64,000 bases of DNA, from positions 417,931-481,930 of the forward strand of contig NZ_AQHN01000055.1 of assembly GCF_000359745.1 (NCBI RefSeq). The letters are read 5' to 3'. The notes beneath the pieces are model-generated. The model did not search any database and was not told the origin of the DNA. It worked only from the letters and a program-made list of their open reading frames with translations. Every line of letters begins with the position of its first letter. Position 1 is the first letter of the stretch. A program made the position numbers and the translations under genes. The DNA comes from Rhizobium freirei PRF 81. GTDB lineage: Bacteria; Pseudomonadota; Alphaproteobacteria; Rhizobiales; Rhizobiaceae. Shown one piece after another: positions 42,641 to 51,791 of this stretch.

Positions 42641-44175
42641 TGTTGCTTCTCCCCTGAGCGCATAATAGCGCGCATGATGCTCTCCTGGCTCGCCTCTGCC
42701 TTTGGCAGTTCGGCGACGATGCGACCTTCGTTCATCACGTAGATGCGGTCGCAAGTGCCGAGAAGCTCGGGCATTTCCGATGAAATCATCAGAACGCCCT
42801 TTCCGTCGGCGGCAAGCTGGTTGATGATGGAATAGATTTCGTATTTGGCGCCGACGTCGATGCCTCGGGTTGGTTCATCGAGGATCAGGACGTCGGGATC
42901 GGAGAACAGCCACTTCGACAGCACCACCTTCTGCTGGTTGCCGCCGGACAGGTTGCCCGCCTCCTGGAAGACGCCGGCCGAGCGGATGCGCAGCTTGGCG
43001 CGATAATTCGTCGCCACCTGCAGCTCCCGCACGTCGTCGATAACGGTCGCCTTGGAAACGCCCATCAGGTTGGCGAGCGTCGTATTGTGCAGGATGCTGT
43101 TCGACAGCACGAGACCGAGCTGCTTGCGGTCCTCCGTCACATAGGCAAGACCGGCATCGATCGCCCTACGCACCGTGCTGGTATCGACCAGCTTGCCATC
43201 GACGAAGACCTCGCCGCTGACCTTGTGGCCGTAGGACTTGCCGAAGACGCTCATGGCGAATTCGGTGCGGCCGGCGCCCATCAGGCCCGCGATGCCGACG
43301 ACTTCGCCCTTGCGGACATTGACGTTGATATCGTGCAGAACCTGACGATCGCGATGCTGCTGGTGGAAGGCGTTCCACTTCTTCACTTCGAAGATCGTCT
43401 CGCCGATCGGAACCGAGCGCGGCGGATAGCGGTCGGCGAGCTCGCGGCCGACCATGTTGCGAATGATGATGTCTTCGCTGATCTCTTCCTCATGACAGTT
43501 CAGCGTCTTCACGGTCATGCCGTCGCGCAGCACGGTGATCTGGTCGGCCACCTTGCGCACTTCGTTGAGCTTGTGCGTGATGATGATCGACGTGATGCCC
43601 TGATTGCGGAATTCCATGAGGAGGTTGAGAAGCGCATCGGAATCGCTTTCGTTGAGCGAAGCCGTCGGCTCGTCGAGAATGAGCAGCTTGACGCTCTTCG
43701 ACAGGGCCTTGGCAATCTCGACGAGCTGCTGCTTGCCGACGCCGATGTCGGTCACCAGCGTATTCGGAGATTCCTTGAGACCCACCTTGGAAAGAAGCTG
43801 CTTGGTACGGGTAAAGGTTTCCTGCCAGTTGATCATGCCATTGGCAACGACCTCATTGCCCAGGAAAATATTCTCGGCGATCGACAGGAGCGGAACGAGT
43901 GCCAGCTCCTGATGGATGATGATGATGCCGATATCTTCGGAGTCCCTGATCGTCCTGAACTGGCGGACCGCGCCATCATAGTGGATGTCGCCTTCATAAG
44001 TGCCGGCGGGATAGACGCCTGAGAGCACTTTCATCAGGGTCGATTTTCCGGCCCCGTTTTCGCCGACCAAGGCATGTATCTCGCCCTGACGAACCTTCAG
44101 ATTGACATTTTCCAAGGCGTTCACACCGGGGAACGACTTAGTGATGTTCTGCATTTCGAGAATGGTATCGTCCAT
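42637..44175 (-). CDS. gguA: Sugar ABC transporter ATP-binding protein GguA
   Basis: 512 residues with two ABC domains, usual for the CUT2 monosaccharide family. The first has Walker [11 protein letters not shown] and Walker [12 protein letters not shown]; the second has signature [15 protein letters not shown] and [15 protein letters not shown]. It powers ChvE-dependent sugar uptake. It is separated from chvE by a 105 bp gap holding a strong hairpin and overlaps gguB by 4 bp. Confidence 0.95.
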   Translation of the reverse strand: MDDTILEMQNITKSFPGVNALENVNLKVRQGEIHALVGENGAGKSTLMKVLSGVYPAGTYEGDIHYDGAVRQFRTIRDSEDIGIIIIHQELALVPLLSIAENIFLGNEVVANGMINWQETFTRTKQLLSKVGLKESPNTLVTDIGVGKQQLVEIAKALSKSVKLLILDEPTASLNESDSDALLNLLMEFRNQGITSIIITHKLNEVRKVADQITVLRDGMTVKTLNCHEEEISEDIIIRNMVGRELADRYPPRSVPIGETIFEVKKWNAFHQQHRDRQVLHDINVNVRKGEVVGIAGLMGAGRTEFAMSVFGKSYGHKVSGEVFVDGKLVDTSTVRRAIDAGLAYVTEDRKQLGLVLSNSILHNTTLANLMGVSKATVIDDVRELQVATNYRAKLRIRSAGVFQEAGNLSGGNQQKVVLSKWLFSDPDVLILDEPTRGIDVGAKYEIYSIINQLAADGKGVLMISSEMPELLGTCDRIYVMNEGRIVAELPKAEASQESIMRAIMRSGEKQQ

Positions 44176-44237
44176 AGTCCAAATCCAACGCCGCGACCGA
44201 ACATAGCAGACCGCGCGATCGTCTTAAATATCAAAGC

Positions 44238-44263
44238 CGGGGCTCGCGTTAAAGCGAACCCCG
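44238..44263 (-). terminator. Intercistronic stem-loop between chvE and gguA
   Basis: 10 bp stem CGGGGCTCGC / GCGAACCCCG (one internal mismatch) with a 6 nt loop, right after the chvE stop. No T-run on the minus strand, so it is more likely a partial terminator or 3' stabiliser giving more binding protein than ATPase and permease. Confidence 0.65.
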
Positions 44264-44280
44264 ACCACTATGTTGGAAGA

Positions 44281-45345
44281 TTACTTCAGCTGGTCAGCCT
44301 TGTAGTAACCGCCCTCGACGAGGATCTTCGCGTAGTTGGTCTTGTCAACTGCGACCGGGGTCAGCAGGTAGGACGGAACAACCTTGACGCCGTTGTCGTA
44401 GGTCTTGGTGTCGTTGACTTCAGGCGTCTTGCCTTCCATCAGAGCGTTGACCATGCCGACGGTGACCTTGGCGAGGTCACGGGTGTCCTTGAAGATCGTC
44501 GAATGCTGTTCGCCAGCGATGATGGACTTGACCGACGGAATTTCGGAGTCCTGACCGGTAACGATCGGCAGCTTCACGCCGCCGGTGCCGTAGCCGACGC
44601 CCTTGAGCGAGGAAAGGATGCCGATCGACAAGCCGTCATACGGAGACAGAACGGCGTCGACGTGCGTGTCGGTGTAGTAGGCCGACAGGAGGTTATCCAT
44701 ACGGGCCTGGGCCGTAGCCGGATCCCAACGCAGCGTACCGACCTTGTCCATGCCCATCTGGCCGGACTTTACGACCAGCTTGCCGCTGTCGATGTAGGGC
44801 TTCAGGACCGACATGGCGCCGTCATAGAAGAAGAAGGCGTTGTTGTCGTCCGGAGAGCCGCCGAACAGTTCGATATTGAACGGGCCCTTGCCGTCCTTGA
44901 GGCCGAGCGCGTCGACGATCGAACCAGCCTGCAGCACGCCGACCTTGAAGTTGTCGAACGTTGCATAGTAGTCGACGTTGCCGCTGTTGCGGATCAGACG
45001 GTCGTAAGCGATGACCTTGATGCCGGCGTCGTGAGCCTTCTGCAGAACGTCGGACAGCGTGGTGCCGTCGATCGAAGCGATGACGAGAACCTTGTCGCCC
45101 TTCGTGACCATGTTTTCGATCTGCGAAAGCTGGTTCGGAATGTCGTCGTCGCCATACTGCAGGTCGGTGCCGTAACCGGCAGCCTGGAGCTGCTTCACGA
45201 TGTTGTTACCGTCGTCGATCCAGCGAGCCGAAGCCTTGGTCGGCATTGCGATGCCTACCGTGCCCTTGTCCGCCGCGAAGGCAGGTACCACCAGCGTAGC
45301 GACGCCGAACGCAGCGCCGGCCATCAATGAGATAATGGATTTCAT
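44281..45345 (-). CDS. chvE: Periplasmic multiple-sugar-binding protein ChvE
   Basis: 354 residues from ATG 45345, with a strong AGGGAGAG upstream; the longer frame to 45471 is not supported. Signal peptide [25 protein letters not shown], then a periplasmic-binding-protein type I fold ([68 protein letters not shown]). ChvE binds arabinose, galactose, glucose and related sugars for uptake via GguAB and, in Agrobacterium, signals to VirA; no vir genes are visible here. Confidence 0.95.
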   Translation of the reverse strand: MKSIISLMAGAAFGVATLVVPAFAADKGTVGIAMPTKASARWIDDGNNIVKQLQAAGYGTDLQYGDDDIPNQLSQIENMVTKGDKVLVIASIDGTTLSDVLQKAHDAGIKVIAYDRLIRNSGNVDYYATFDNFKVGVLQAGSIVDALGLKDGKGPFNIELFGGSPDDNNAFFFYDGAMSVLKPYIDSGKLVVKSGQMGMDKVGTLRWDPATAQARMDNLLSAYYTDTHVDAVLSPYDGLSIGILSSLKGVGYGTGGVKLPIVTGQDSEIPSVKSIIAGEQHSTIFKDTRDLAKVTVGMVNALMEGKTPEVNDTKTYDNGVKVVPSYLLTPVAVDKTNYAKILVEGGYYKADQLK

Positions 45346-45619
45346 TACTCTCTCCCTTGTTGATAATATTGGCGGACGAAAAACGCCCGCCCGAAACTGC
45401 GGCAGGTTCCGTAGAAGGAATGGTTTACTTCCAATTGTGAGAAACGAAGTAGGTCTCCTCCACGCTCTCACGGTTTATGAGCTGCAACCAGCGCACGACC
45501 GGCAAACTCGTACGATTTCGTATAACTGTCAAATAGAATAACTGGCAAAACACATACCATCTTTGATATAATGCGAAAAAATAGTACTTTTTTGCCGACG
45601 AATGGGAAATTTTGCCGTC
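45346..45619. promoter_or_regulatory. Divergent chvE/gbpR regulatory region
   Basis: 274 bp between the two genes. It is AT-rich compared with its surroundings. A TATAAT near 45567-45572 faces the gbpR-type gene. GbpR sites for sugar-dependent chvE activation would be expected here; I could not define one with confidence. Confidence 0.5.
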
Positions 45620-46627
45620 ATGGAGAAAATATATAACGATTATTTCAGCGAAGGCATCGAGATTCATTCCGACAATTTTCGCGACGACACGCTGCTAAAA
45701 GCCGGTTTGAAACTCAATCACTTGCGCATGATCGTCACGATCGAGGATCACGGCCAGATTTCGGCGGCCGCTGAGTCCATGAACATGTCACAACCTGCGG
45801 CTTCACGCATGCTTTCCGAAATGGAGTCCATCGTCAAAAGCCCGCTTTACGAGCGTGTCGCCCGCGGCGTGGTGCTGACCCCTTTCGGCCTCGCTTTGGC
45901 CAAGCGGGCGCGCAAGATCCTGCTTGAGCTCAGAGAGGCAGGTCGGGAACTCGGCGCCCTGCGGACCGGCAGGGGCGGCTCGGTCTTCCTGGGGGCCGTA
46001 ACCGCCCCGGCAATCAGCCTCGTCGTGCCGGCCATCCAGCGGGTCACGCGCAGCTATCCCGGCATCGAGATCAATATCGAGGTGGAGAACAGCAACGTCC
46101 TGGCTCGCGAGCTTCTGGCCGCACGCCACGACTTCATTATCAGCCGCATTCCCGATGACCTCGATCCGCGCCTGTTCCACGCACATGAGATCGGCGTGGA
46201 AAAAGCCTGCCTCGTCGTGCGTAACGGGCATCCGCTGCTCGAAAAGGGCGTCGCCAGCCTTCAGGATCTGGCCGGCTACGACTGGGTCTTCCAGCCTCCC
46301 GGCACATTGCTGAGACGGAAGGTGGAGGACATCTTTCTTGCGGCCGGCGTGCCCCTGCCGGAAAATGTCGTCAACACCTCGTCCCTGCTGCTGACGCTCG
46401 CCGTGGTTTGCAAGACGGACGCGATCGCGCCGATTGCGCTCGACATGGCGCAATTCATCTGCGGACAGTCCTCGCAGGCCGGCGAGTCCAGCATCCTGCC
46501 GATCGATTTCGATATCGACGTCAGGCCCTACAGCCTCATCACCGCGCGCGAACGTGCCATGCCGCCGAGCGCCAGACTGCTGCACGACATGATCCTTGAG
46601 GAGAGCAAGAATCTCTCGCTGCTATGA
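45620..46627 (+). CDS. gbpR: LysR-type regulator GbpR
   Basis: 335 residues from ATG 45620 (MEKIYNDYFSEGIEI), with an in-frame ATG at 45602 as an alternative. HTH: KLNHLRMIVTIEDHGQISAAAE, MSQPAASRMLSEME. The effector domain has GAVTAPAISLVVPAI. Divergent from chvE, as in Agrobacterium, where GbpR activates or represses chvE depending on sugars such as L-arabinose, galactose and fucose. The divergent place and the sugar operon support the assignment. Confidence 0.87.
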   Translation: MEKIYNDYFSEGIEIHSDNFRDDTLLKAGLKLNHLRMIVTIEDHGQISAAAESMNMSQPAASRMLSEMESIVKSPLYERVARGVVLTPFGLALAKRARKILLELREAGRELGALRTGRGGSVFLGAVTAPAISLVVPAIQRVTRSYPGIEINIEVENSNVLARELLAARHDFIISRIPDDLDPRLFHAHEIGVEKACLVVRNGHPLLEKGVASLQDLAGYDWVFQPPGTLLRRKVEDIFLAAGVPLPENVVNTSSLLLTLAVVCKTDAIAPIALDMAQFICGQSSQAGESSILPIDFDIDVRPYSLITARERAMPPSARLLHDMILEESKNLSLL

Positions 46628-46702
46628 ACATATAGCTGCAAGGCTGCGCGCCATAAGCTCCACGCCAACTTCCGTTCCTATGGAAATGGCATGGAGGCTG
46701 GC

Positions 46703-47170
46703 ATGCTGTTCAGGCAATCACTATTCCAATCCGTACTCGACCGCCTCGATGCCGAAGAGGACGTTCCAGAGAAGGAAGAGAGTGCGCATCGCATCCGCGG
46801 CCTGAACGTCAGCTTTGCCGCAACGGTGCTTGGCGGCGAGACGCCGGAAGCACATCGGGCCGATGATGCCTATCGCGACAATCTCGGCGATCCGATCATC
46901 CAGCCCGAGCCGCAACCGGAACCAGCACCGGAAGAGCCGGAGCCGCCGGTCATGCCGGAATATCTGGCCCGAACCTCGCGAGAAGAGGTGGCGGCGGAAC
47001 TTGCGATCACATCAGACCATACGCGCGAGGTCCTGCAGGAAAAGCGCCGCAACTTCGCTAAGACCAATCACCCCGACGGTGTCGACGCAGCCTTCCGCGA
47101 ACAGGCAACGACCCGCATGACACTCGCCAATCAGTTGATCGACGAAGCCATACGTCGCTTGAAGCGATGA
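46703..47170 (+). CDS. J-domain-like protein
   Basis: 155 residues from ATG 46703, with GGAGG five bases upstream. The N-terminal half is charged and disordered, with a Pro/Glu-rich stretch (PEPQPEPAPEEPEPPV). The C-terminal 60 residues resemble a compact J domain: a helix (REEVAAELAI), a basic helix ending in the HPD motif (REVLQEKRRNFAKTNHPD), then RMTLANQLIDEAIRRL. HPD is needed to stimulate the Hsp70 ATPase, so the protein may recruit DnaK. It is not a full DnaJ. It converges, with no gap, on a small membrane protein gene. Confidence 0.75.
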   Translation: MLFRQSLFQSVLDRLDAEEDVPEKEESAHRIRGLNVSFAATVLGGETPEAHRADDAYRDNLGDPIIQPEPQPEPAPEEPEPPVMPEYLARTSREEVAAELAITSDHTREVLQEKRRNFAKTNHPDGVDAAFREQATTRMTLANQLIDEAIRRLKR

Positions 47171-47431
47171 CTATTTCTTGTCATCCGCAGTGGTTTCTTC
47201 CTCGCCAGCATCATCCTGCGGCACTGCTTCAGCATTCGCGGCGGGCGTCTGCGGCTTGAAATTCAATAGCAGCATCCAGGCCGAATAAGCTCCCAGCGCC
47301 CCCGAAAGCATAGCCCAGAAGGGCTGTGCTCCAAGGGTCTCGACGGCAGCCCATCCAAAACAGACGGCAACGATCAGGATCCGTACCCAAAGCGGCTTAT
47401 AAATGGGATGGCTGGGATCGATCAGTTGCAT
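47171..47431 (-). CDS. Small membrane protein, function unknown
   Basis: 86 residues with two membrane helices (WVRILIVAVCFGWAAVETL and PFWAMLSGALGAYSAWMLLL) and an acidic C-terminal tail (DDAGEEETTADDKK). Its stop codon directly abuts the stop of the J-domain-like gene. I recognise it as a conserved rhizobial hypothetical protein only. Confidence 0.65.
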   Translation of the reverse strand: MQLIDPSHPIYKPLWVRILIVAVCFGWAAVETLGAQPFWAMLSGALGAYSAWMLLLNFKPQTPAANAEAVPQDDAGEEETTADDKK

Positions 47432-47663
47432 GGGTCTCTCTGGCCTGTTCAGGGAAATTTGTCTTTAGCGCATCGTTGCAAAAACTGTGAAGCACTTTGA
47501 ACGAAATTAAAGTCGCACCGGCAAATTCCGGATAAGGCGGTATGGTAATATCCTTTTCGCAATTGTGAAGAACGGGCGGCTTGACGCCGCCTTCGGAAAA
47601 TGGAATGAAAATTCCATATAGATTATTATTCGGTCCATTTATTCCGAATCCAGGGAGGTAAGA

Positions 47664-48656
47664 ATGACTGTCAGATTTGGCCTGCTCGGCGCTGGTCGCA
47701 TCGGTAAGGTGCATGCGAAGGCTGTCAGCGGCGATGCCAACGCCAAGCTCGTGGCCGTTGCGGATGCGTTTCCGGCGGCTGCGGAAGCAATCTCCGCCGC
47801 ATACGGCTGCGAAGTGCGCACCATCGAGGCAATCGAAGCCGCTAAGGATATAGATGCTGTCGTCATCTGCACGCCGACCGATACCCATGCCGACCTCATC
47901 GAACGCTTTTCGCGCGCCGGCAAGGCGGTCTTCTGCGAAAAGCCCGTCGATCTCGACCTCGCCCGCGTCAAGGCCTGCATCAAGGTCGTCGATGAAACCA
48001 AGGGCAAGCTGATGGTCGGCTTCAACCGCCGCTTCGACCCGCATTTCATGGCCGTCAAGAAAGCCATCGACGAAGGCCGCATCGGCACAGTCGAGATGGT
48101 GACGATCACCTCGCGCGATCCGGGCGCCCCGCCCGTCGATTACATCAAGCGCTCCGGCGGCATTTTCCGCGACATGACCATTCATGACTTCGACATGGCA
48201 CGCTTCCTGCTCGGCGAAGAGCCAGTGGCTGTGACCGCGACCGCCGCCGTGCTCGTCGACAAGGCGATCGGCGAAGCCGGCGATTACGACAGCGTTTCCG
48301 TCATCCTCCAGACGGCATCGGGCAAGCAGGCGGTCATCTCCAACTCCCGCCGCGCCACCTATGGCTACGATCAGCGTATCGAAATCCACGGCTCGAAGGG
48401 TATGGTCGCTGCCGAAAACCAGCGCCCCTTCTCCATCGAGCTTGCCAATGGCGACGGCTACACCCGCCCGCCGCTGCATGATTTCTTCATGACGCGCTAC
48501 ACCGAAGCCTATGCCAACGAGATCGCAAGCTTCATCGCCGCGATCGAAAAGGGCGCCACCATCACGCCGTCGGGCAAGGATGGCCTCGCCGCGCTGAAGC
48601 TGGCGGACGCCGCGCTTCAGTCGGTCAAGGAAGGCCGCCTGATCAAGGTCGACTGA
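47664..48656 (+). CDS. iolG: Inositol 2-dehydrogenase
   Basis: 330 residues, the usual size. NAD-dependent myo-inositol 2-dehydrogenase of the Gfo/Idh/MocA family: Rossmann GLLGAGRIGKVHAKAV, CEKPVDLDLARVKACI with the catalytic Lys, FDPHFMAVKKAIDEG and HDFDMARFLLGEEPV. It converts myo-inositol to scyllo-inosose. Other iol genes are not in the window. A very strong terminator follows. Confidence 0.9.
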   Translation: MTVRFGLLGAGRIGKVHAKAVSGDANAKLVAVADAFPAAAEAISAAYGCEVRTIEAIEAAKDIDAVVICTPTDTHADLIERFSRAGKAVFCEKPVDLDLARVKACIKVVDETKGKLMVGFNRRFDPHFMAVKKAIDEGRIGTVEMVTITSRDPGAPPVDYIKRSGGIFRDMTIHDFDMARFLLGEEPVAVTATAAVLVDKAIGEAGDYDSVSVILQTASGKQAVISNSRRATYGYDQRIEIHGSKGMVAAENQRPFSIELANGDGYTRPPLHDFFMTRYTEAYANEIASFIAAIEKGATITPSGKDGLAALKLADAALQSVKEGRLIKVD

Positions 48657-48690
48657 GCAGCTCAGTTCCCGCAGGGAATATGATCCTCCC

Positions 48691-48727
48691 AAAAGTCCGC
48701 CGCGAATCGCATCGCGGCGGACTTTTT
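48691..48727 (+). terminator. Intrinsic terminator of iolG
   Basis: 11 bp perfect stem GTCCGCCGCGA / TCGCGGCGGAC with loop 48706-48711 and TTTTT after it; the AAAA before the stem would let it work in the other direction as well. Confidence 0.92.
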
Positions 48728-48850
48728 CTTTGGCACGCTCCGTGGCTGCGCGTGATCGCGACTGGTGGCAGGCACTCGAGATACTGTCCTGCCACCGACA
48801 GCCGAAAATCCATCAGTCTCTGGCTCGCACAAAAACCGCTTGCCAATCGC

Positions 48851-48866
48851 ATAAGTGTAAGCTTAT
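48851..48866 (+). promoter_or_regulatory. Candidate ArsR operator
   Basis: Inverted repeat ATAAG / CTTAT separated by 6 bp, 8 bp before the ATG of the ArsR gene. Autorepression through such sites is normal for this family; binding is inferred. Confidence 0.45.
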
Positions 48867-48874
48867 CTGTTGCC

Positions 48875-49189
48875 ATGATAGAGAACGAGATATTCCGGGC
48901 TTTGGCGGACCCGACCCGCCGCACCATCTTCGAGAAGCTGGCTGCGGGCAGCATGAACGCCAGCGCCCTGCGCGAAGGCATGGAGATCAGCCAGCCGGCC
49001 ATGTCCCAGCATCTCGGCGTCCTGCGGGTCGCCGGGCTGGTCAGGGAAGAACGACGGGGGCGTTTCGTGAACTACGAAGTCGATCCGGAGGGGCTTGCTC
49101 TCATCGCGCAGTGGCTGGCGAAGTACCGCGCCTACTGGCCTGCCCGCATGGAAGCTCTCAAGCTCTTGTTGAAGGATATGGACCAATGA
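48875..49189 (+). CDS. ArsR family regulator
   Basis: 104 residues from ATG 48875 (MIENEIFRALADPTRRTIFE). Winged HTH: LREGMEISQPAMSQHLGVLRVAGLV, then EERRGRFVNYEVDPEGL. No metal-binding cysteines are seen; this subtype often pairs with an SRPBCC gene, as here (4 bp ATGA overlap), and represses its own operon. It is annotated elsewhere as a metalloregulator-like or SdpR-type protein. Confidence 0.9.
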   Translation: MIENEIFRALADPTRRTIFEKLAAGSMNASALREGMEISQPAMSQHLGVLRVAGLVREERRGRFVNYEVDPEGLALIAQWLAKYRAYWPARMEALKLLLKDMDQ

Positions 49190-49545
49190 ACCGCCAGAAG
49201 ATGCCGGAACAGAAGAACGCGATAGAGCTGGAATACGAGTTCAGCGAGCCGCCGCAAAAGGTTTGGCGCGCGGTCAGCACCCCTGAACTTCGGGAAAACT
49301 GGCTGCCGAAGGAGGCATTGGCCGATCCCGAGGCGATCTCGGTCACGCCGGGCGAAGAGGTTAGCTACCGGCTTCGCGATGACGCGCCACCTTTTTTCGA
49401 AAGCACCGTGACCTTCCGGATCGCGCCGAACGCAAGCGGCGGCACGAGCCTGCGCATCATCCACGAGCTCGACGATGCGCGGCTTCGAGGAGCTGCAAAG
49501 GCTGCGGCAAACAATAACGGCTTCTGCGTCATGCGCGCCGCCTGA
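49186..49545 (+). CDS. SRPBCC (AHSA1-like) domain protein
   Basis: 119 residues from ATG 49186. It starts with [22 protein letters not shown] and has [21 protein letters not shown] and [21 protein letters not shown], typical of AHSA1/SRPBCC proteins in ArsR-linked operons. It is rather short (often 140-150) because the last helix is truncated or replaced by [18 protein letters not shown]. It follows arsR with a 4 bp overlap; ligand unknown. Confidence 0.82.
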   Translation: MNRQKMPEQKNAIELEYEFSEPPQKVWRAVSTPELRENWLPKEALADPEAISVTPGEEVSYRLRDDAPPFFESTVTFRIAPNASGGTSLRIIHELDDARLRGAAKAAANNNGFCVMRAA

Positions 49546-49588
49546 CGCCCAAAAACCGTCAACAATTTCAAACGATTGGAGTTCGCCG

Positions 49589-50212
49589 ATGCGCGAAGCG
49601 ATGCAACTCGTCCCTATGGTCGTGGAACAATCCAGCAGAGGGGAACGGTCTTTCGACATCTATTCCCGCCTGTTGCGCGAGAGAATCATCTTCCTGAATG
49701 GCGAGGTGAACGATACCGTCTCGGCGCTCGTCTGCGCGCAACTGCTGTTTCTCGAGGCAGAAAGCCCGAAGAAACCGATCAGCCTTTACATCAATTCGCC
49801 AGGCGGTGTCGTGACCAGCGGCCTCGCAATGTACGATACCATGCGTTACATCCGCGCGCCGGTGCATACGCTCTGCATGGGAACGGCCCGCTCGATGGGA
49901 TCCTTCCTGCTGATGGCGGGCGAGCCCGGCCAGCGCGCCGCGCTGCCCAATGCCAGCATCCATATCCATCAGCCCTTGGGCGGCTTCCAGGGTCAGGCGT
50001 CCGACATGCTCATCCACGCCGAGGAAATCAAGCGAACGAAACACCGCATGACACGGCTCTATGCCGAGCATTGCGGCCGCTCCTACGAGGAATTCGAGCG
50101 TGCCATGGATCGCGACTACTTCATGACTGCGGAAGAAGCGCTGGGATGGGGATTGATCGACCGCATTCTGCGCGTTCGCGACCTAGATCAGCATCTTGAG
50201 ACGACGGAATGA
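49589..50212 (+). CDS. clpP: ClpP-family protease, accessory copy
   Basis: 207 residues from ATG 49589, after GGAG. The catalytic triad is complete: Ser102 ([10 protein letters not shown]), His127 ([12 protein letters not shown]) and Asp176 ([10 protein letters not shown]). It is a self-compartmented serine protease that works with ClpA/ClpX. The nucleophile context ARSMGS, unlike the housekeeping AASMGA, and the separate location (no clpX) suggest an accessory paralogue. Start follows the SRPBCC stop by 43 bp and may share its transcript. Confidence 0.9.
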   Translation: MREAMQLVPMVVEQSSRGERSFDIYSRLLRERIIFLNGEVNDTVSALVCAQLLFLEAESPKKPISLYINSPGGVVTSGLAMYDTMRYIRAPVHTLCMGTARSMGSFLLMAGEPGQRAALPNASIHIHQPLGGFQGQASDMLIHAEEIKRTKHRMTRLYAEHCGRSYEEFERAMDRDYFMTAEEALGWGLIDRILRVRDLDQHLETTE

Positions 50213-50326
50213 TCTCGATGGCGCCTGCCATGATCCGCATCATGCCTCTCTTGGCAGCATTCGATTGCAGGCGCTGAGGTCCGCCAACCAGGCACCTGTT
50301 GTCGCGACCCGCTTCATCGTCACCTC

Positions 50327-51568
50327 TCAACCGGCTTGGCCGCGCAATTCCACGACCGAAGCCGTCCTCCTCACGATGTCATTATCGATGATCGAAAACG
50401 CGTGATTCAAATGTCCTTCGAAGACGAGCGTCGGCTCGTCGACGATGACGCGCAGCTCCGGCATGCCCTCCATGCGCACGACATGCGATTCCGCCAGCCC
50501 TTCCGTTATACCCTCGATCAGCAGGTCATAGTAGCGTACGCCTGGGCCAGTGATGACGATCGGCATCCGTTCGTGCAGGCTCAAGACGCGAGAGAGGCCG
50601 TTGCCGAGCGCCAGACCGGCCTGACGGAAAGCCAACATATTGCGGCGGCCGCCATGCCGGGCGCTGACCGCGATCTTGTCCAGTTCAGCAATGGGAACGA
50701 ACTTCGCCGGGATCGTATCGAGCGGCACGTCGAAAGCGGTGCGCAGCATGGCGTAGAAACCGGCATAAGCCTCTATGCAGCCCCGCGCCCCGCAACGGCA
50801 GAGACCACCGCCGGGCACATGCATCATGTGCCCAAAATTGGGTGCCGACACCTGGTGCCCGCCCTCCTCCCCCCGACGCACGATGCCGAGGCCGATACTA
50901 TGCCCAAGCGACAGTGCCGCCATTGCGCGGAAATCGGAACCTTTGTTGTTTTCTTCCTGCCGGCCGAGAGCGGAAGCGACGAGCAAGGTTTCGTTGCCGA
51001 GAATGATCTTGGCCGGCCATTCATCGCGAAGCACGGCGGCAAAGTCGATTTCATCGCGCCCGAAGATCGGCGACCAGCGAAGCACCGGCTCCGAGGTATC
51101 GACAAGGCCTTTGCTGCTGATAGAAATCATCAGCACCTTGTCGTGTGCCAGCTGTGAACGGGCAGCAATCCGCCGCAGGGCGTCGCGCAGATCGGCCACA
51201 AACGGGCCAACGCCGGATGCCTCCTGCGAGCGCTCTTCGCTGAAACGGTCAATCAGCCGTCCGGCATAATCCACCAGCGAATATTGCACGGCATCGGAAG
51301 AGATGACGACGACGATAAGATAGCCGCAGTTGCGCCGCTGCGAGAACAGAACCCGCGGCCTGCCGCGGCCGCTGGCCGCCTGCTGTTCCGCCTTCTCGAT
51401 GATCTGCGCCCGCTCCAGATCGGCCGTGATCACCGATACGGTCGCAGACGAAAGCTTCGTAAAATCAGAAAGTTCGGTATGGGCGAGCGGGCCGTGCCGG
51501 CGCAATGCCGACAGAACCAAGGCGCTGTTTTTCTGACGGACCAATTCGGTGCTCGATTTGGCCAGCAT
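50327..51568 (-). CDS. xylR: ROK-family transcriptional repressor (XylR-like)
   Basis: 413 residues. Winged HTH at the N-terminus (LVLSALRRHGPLAHTELSDFTKLSSATVS, described in part) followed by a ROK sugar-kinase-like domain with the CxCGxxGC zinc motif (GGLCRCGARGCIEAYAG) and GNGLSRVLSLHERMPIVITG. It lacks the usual ATP-binding GxGxG for kinase activity, so it acts as a sugar-sensing repressor. It diverges from xylF across 223 bp that hold a perfect palindrome; xylose is the likely effector. Confidence 0.87.
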   Translation of the reverse strand: MLAKSSTELVRQKNSALVLSALRRHGPLAHTELSDFTKLSSATVSVITADLERAQIIEKAEQQAASGRGRPRVLFSQRRNCGYLIVVVISSDAVQYSLVDYAGRLIDRFSEERSQEASGVGPFVADLRDALRRIAARSQLAHDKVLMISISSKGLVDTSEPVLRWSPIFGRDEIDFAAVLRDEWPAKIILGNETLLVASALGRQEENNKGSDFRAMAALSLGHSIGLGIVRRGEEGGHQVSAPNFGHMMHVPGGGLCRCGARGCIEAYAGFYAMLRTAFDVPLDTIPAKFVPIAELDKIAVSARHGGRRNMLAFRQAGLALGNGLSRVLSLHERMPIVITGPGVRYYDLLIEGITEGLAESHVVRMEGMPELRVIVDEPTLVFEGHLNHAFSIIDNDIVRRTASVVELRGQAG

Positions 51569-51685
51569 CGGTAAGCCTCCCGCACATTCAACCCTCTCTT
51601 CCGCATCTTCGGACGACTCTTATCGGGCAGCCGATTTAACCTGACAATGCGGGTGTTGACAGTTGAAAAAATCTCTGACAGTAAA

Positions 51686-51704
51686 TTTCTCGACTGTCGA
51701 GAAA
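51686..51704. promoter_or_regulatory. Perfect palindromic operator for the ROK repressor
   Basis: TTTCTCGACTGTCGAGAAA: 9 bp arms mirrored around a single central base. A TTGACA at 51656-51661 lies 25 bp upstream, so a bound repressor would block the xylF promoter. It is 88 bp before the xylF ATG. Confidence 0.75.
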
Positions 51705-51791
51705 AAAGTCAAAAGCTTTTCTCGTCAGCGTTATCGCGGCGGCCGACGGGAGTTCAGGATACGTGCGGTCGCATTCACTCGGGAGGATCAC

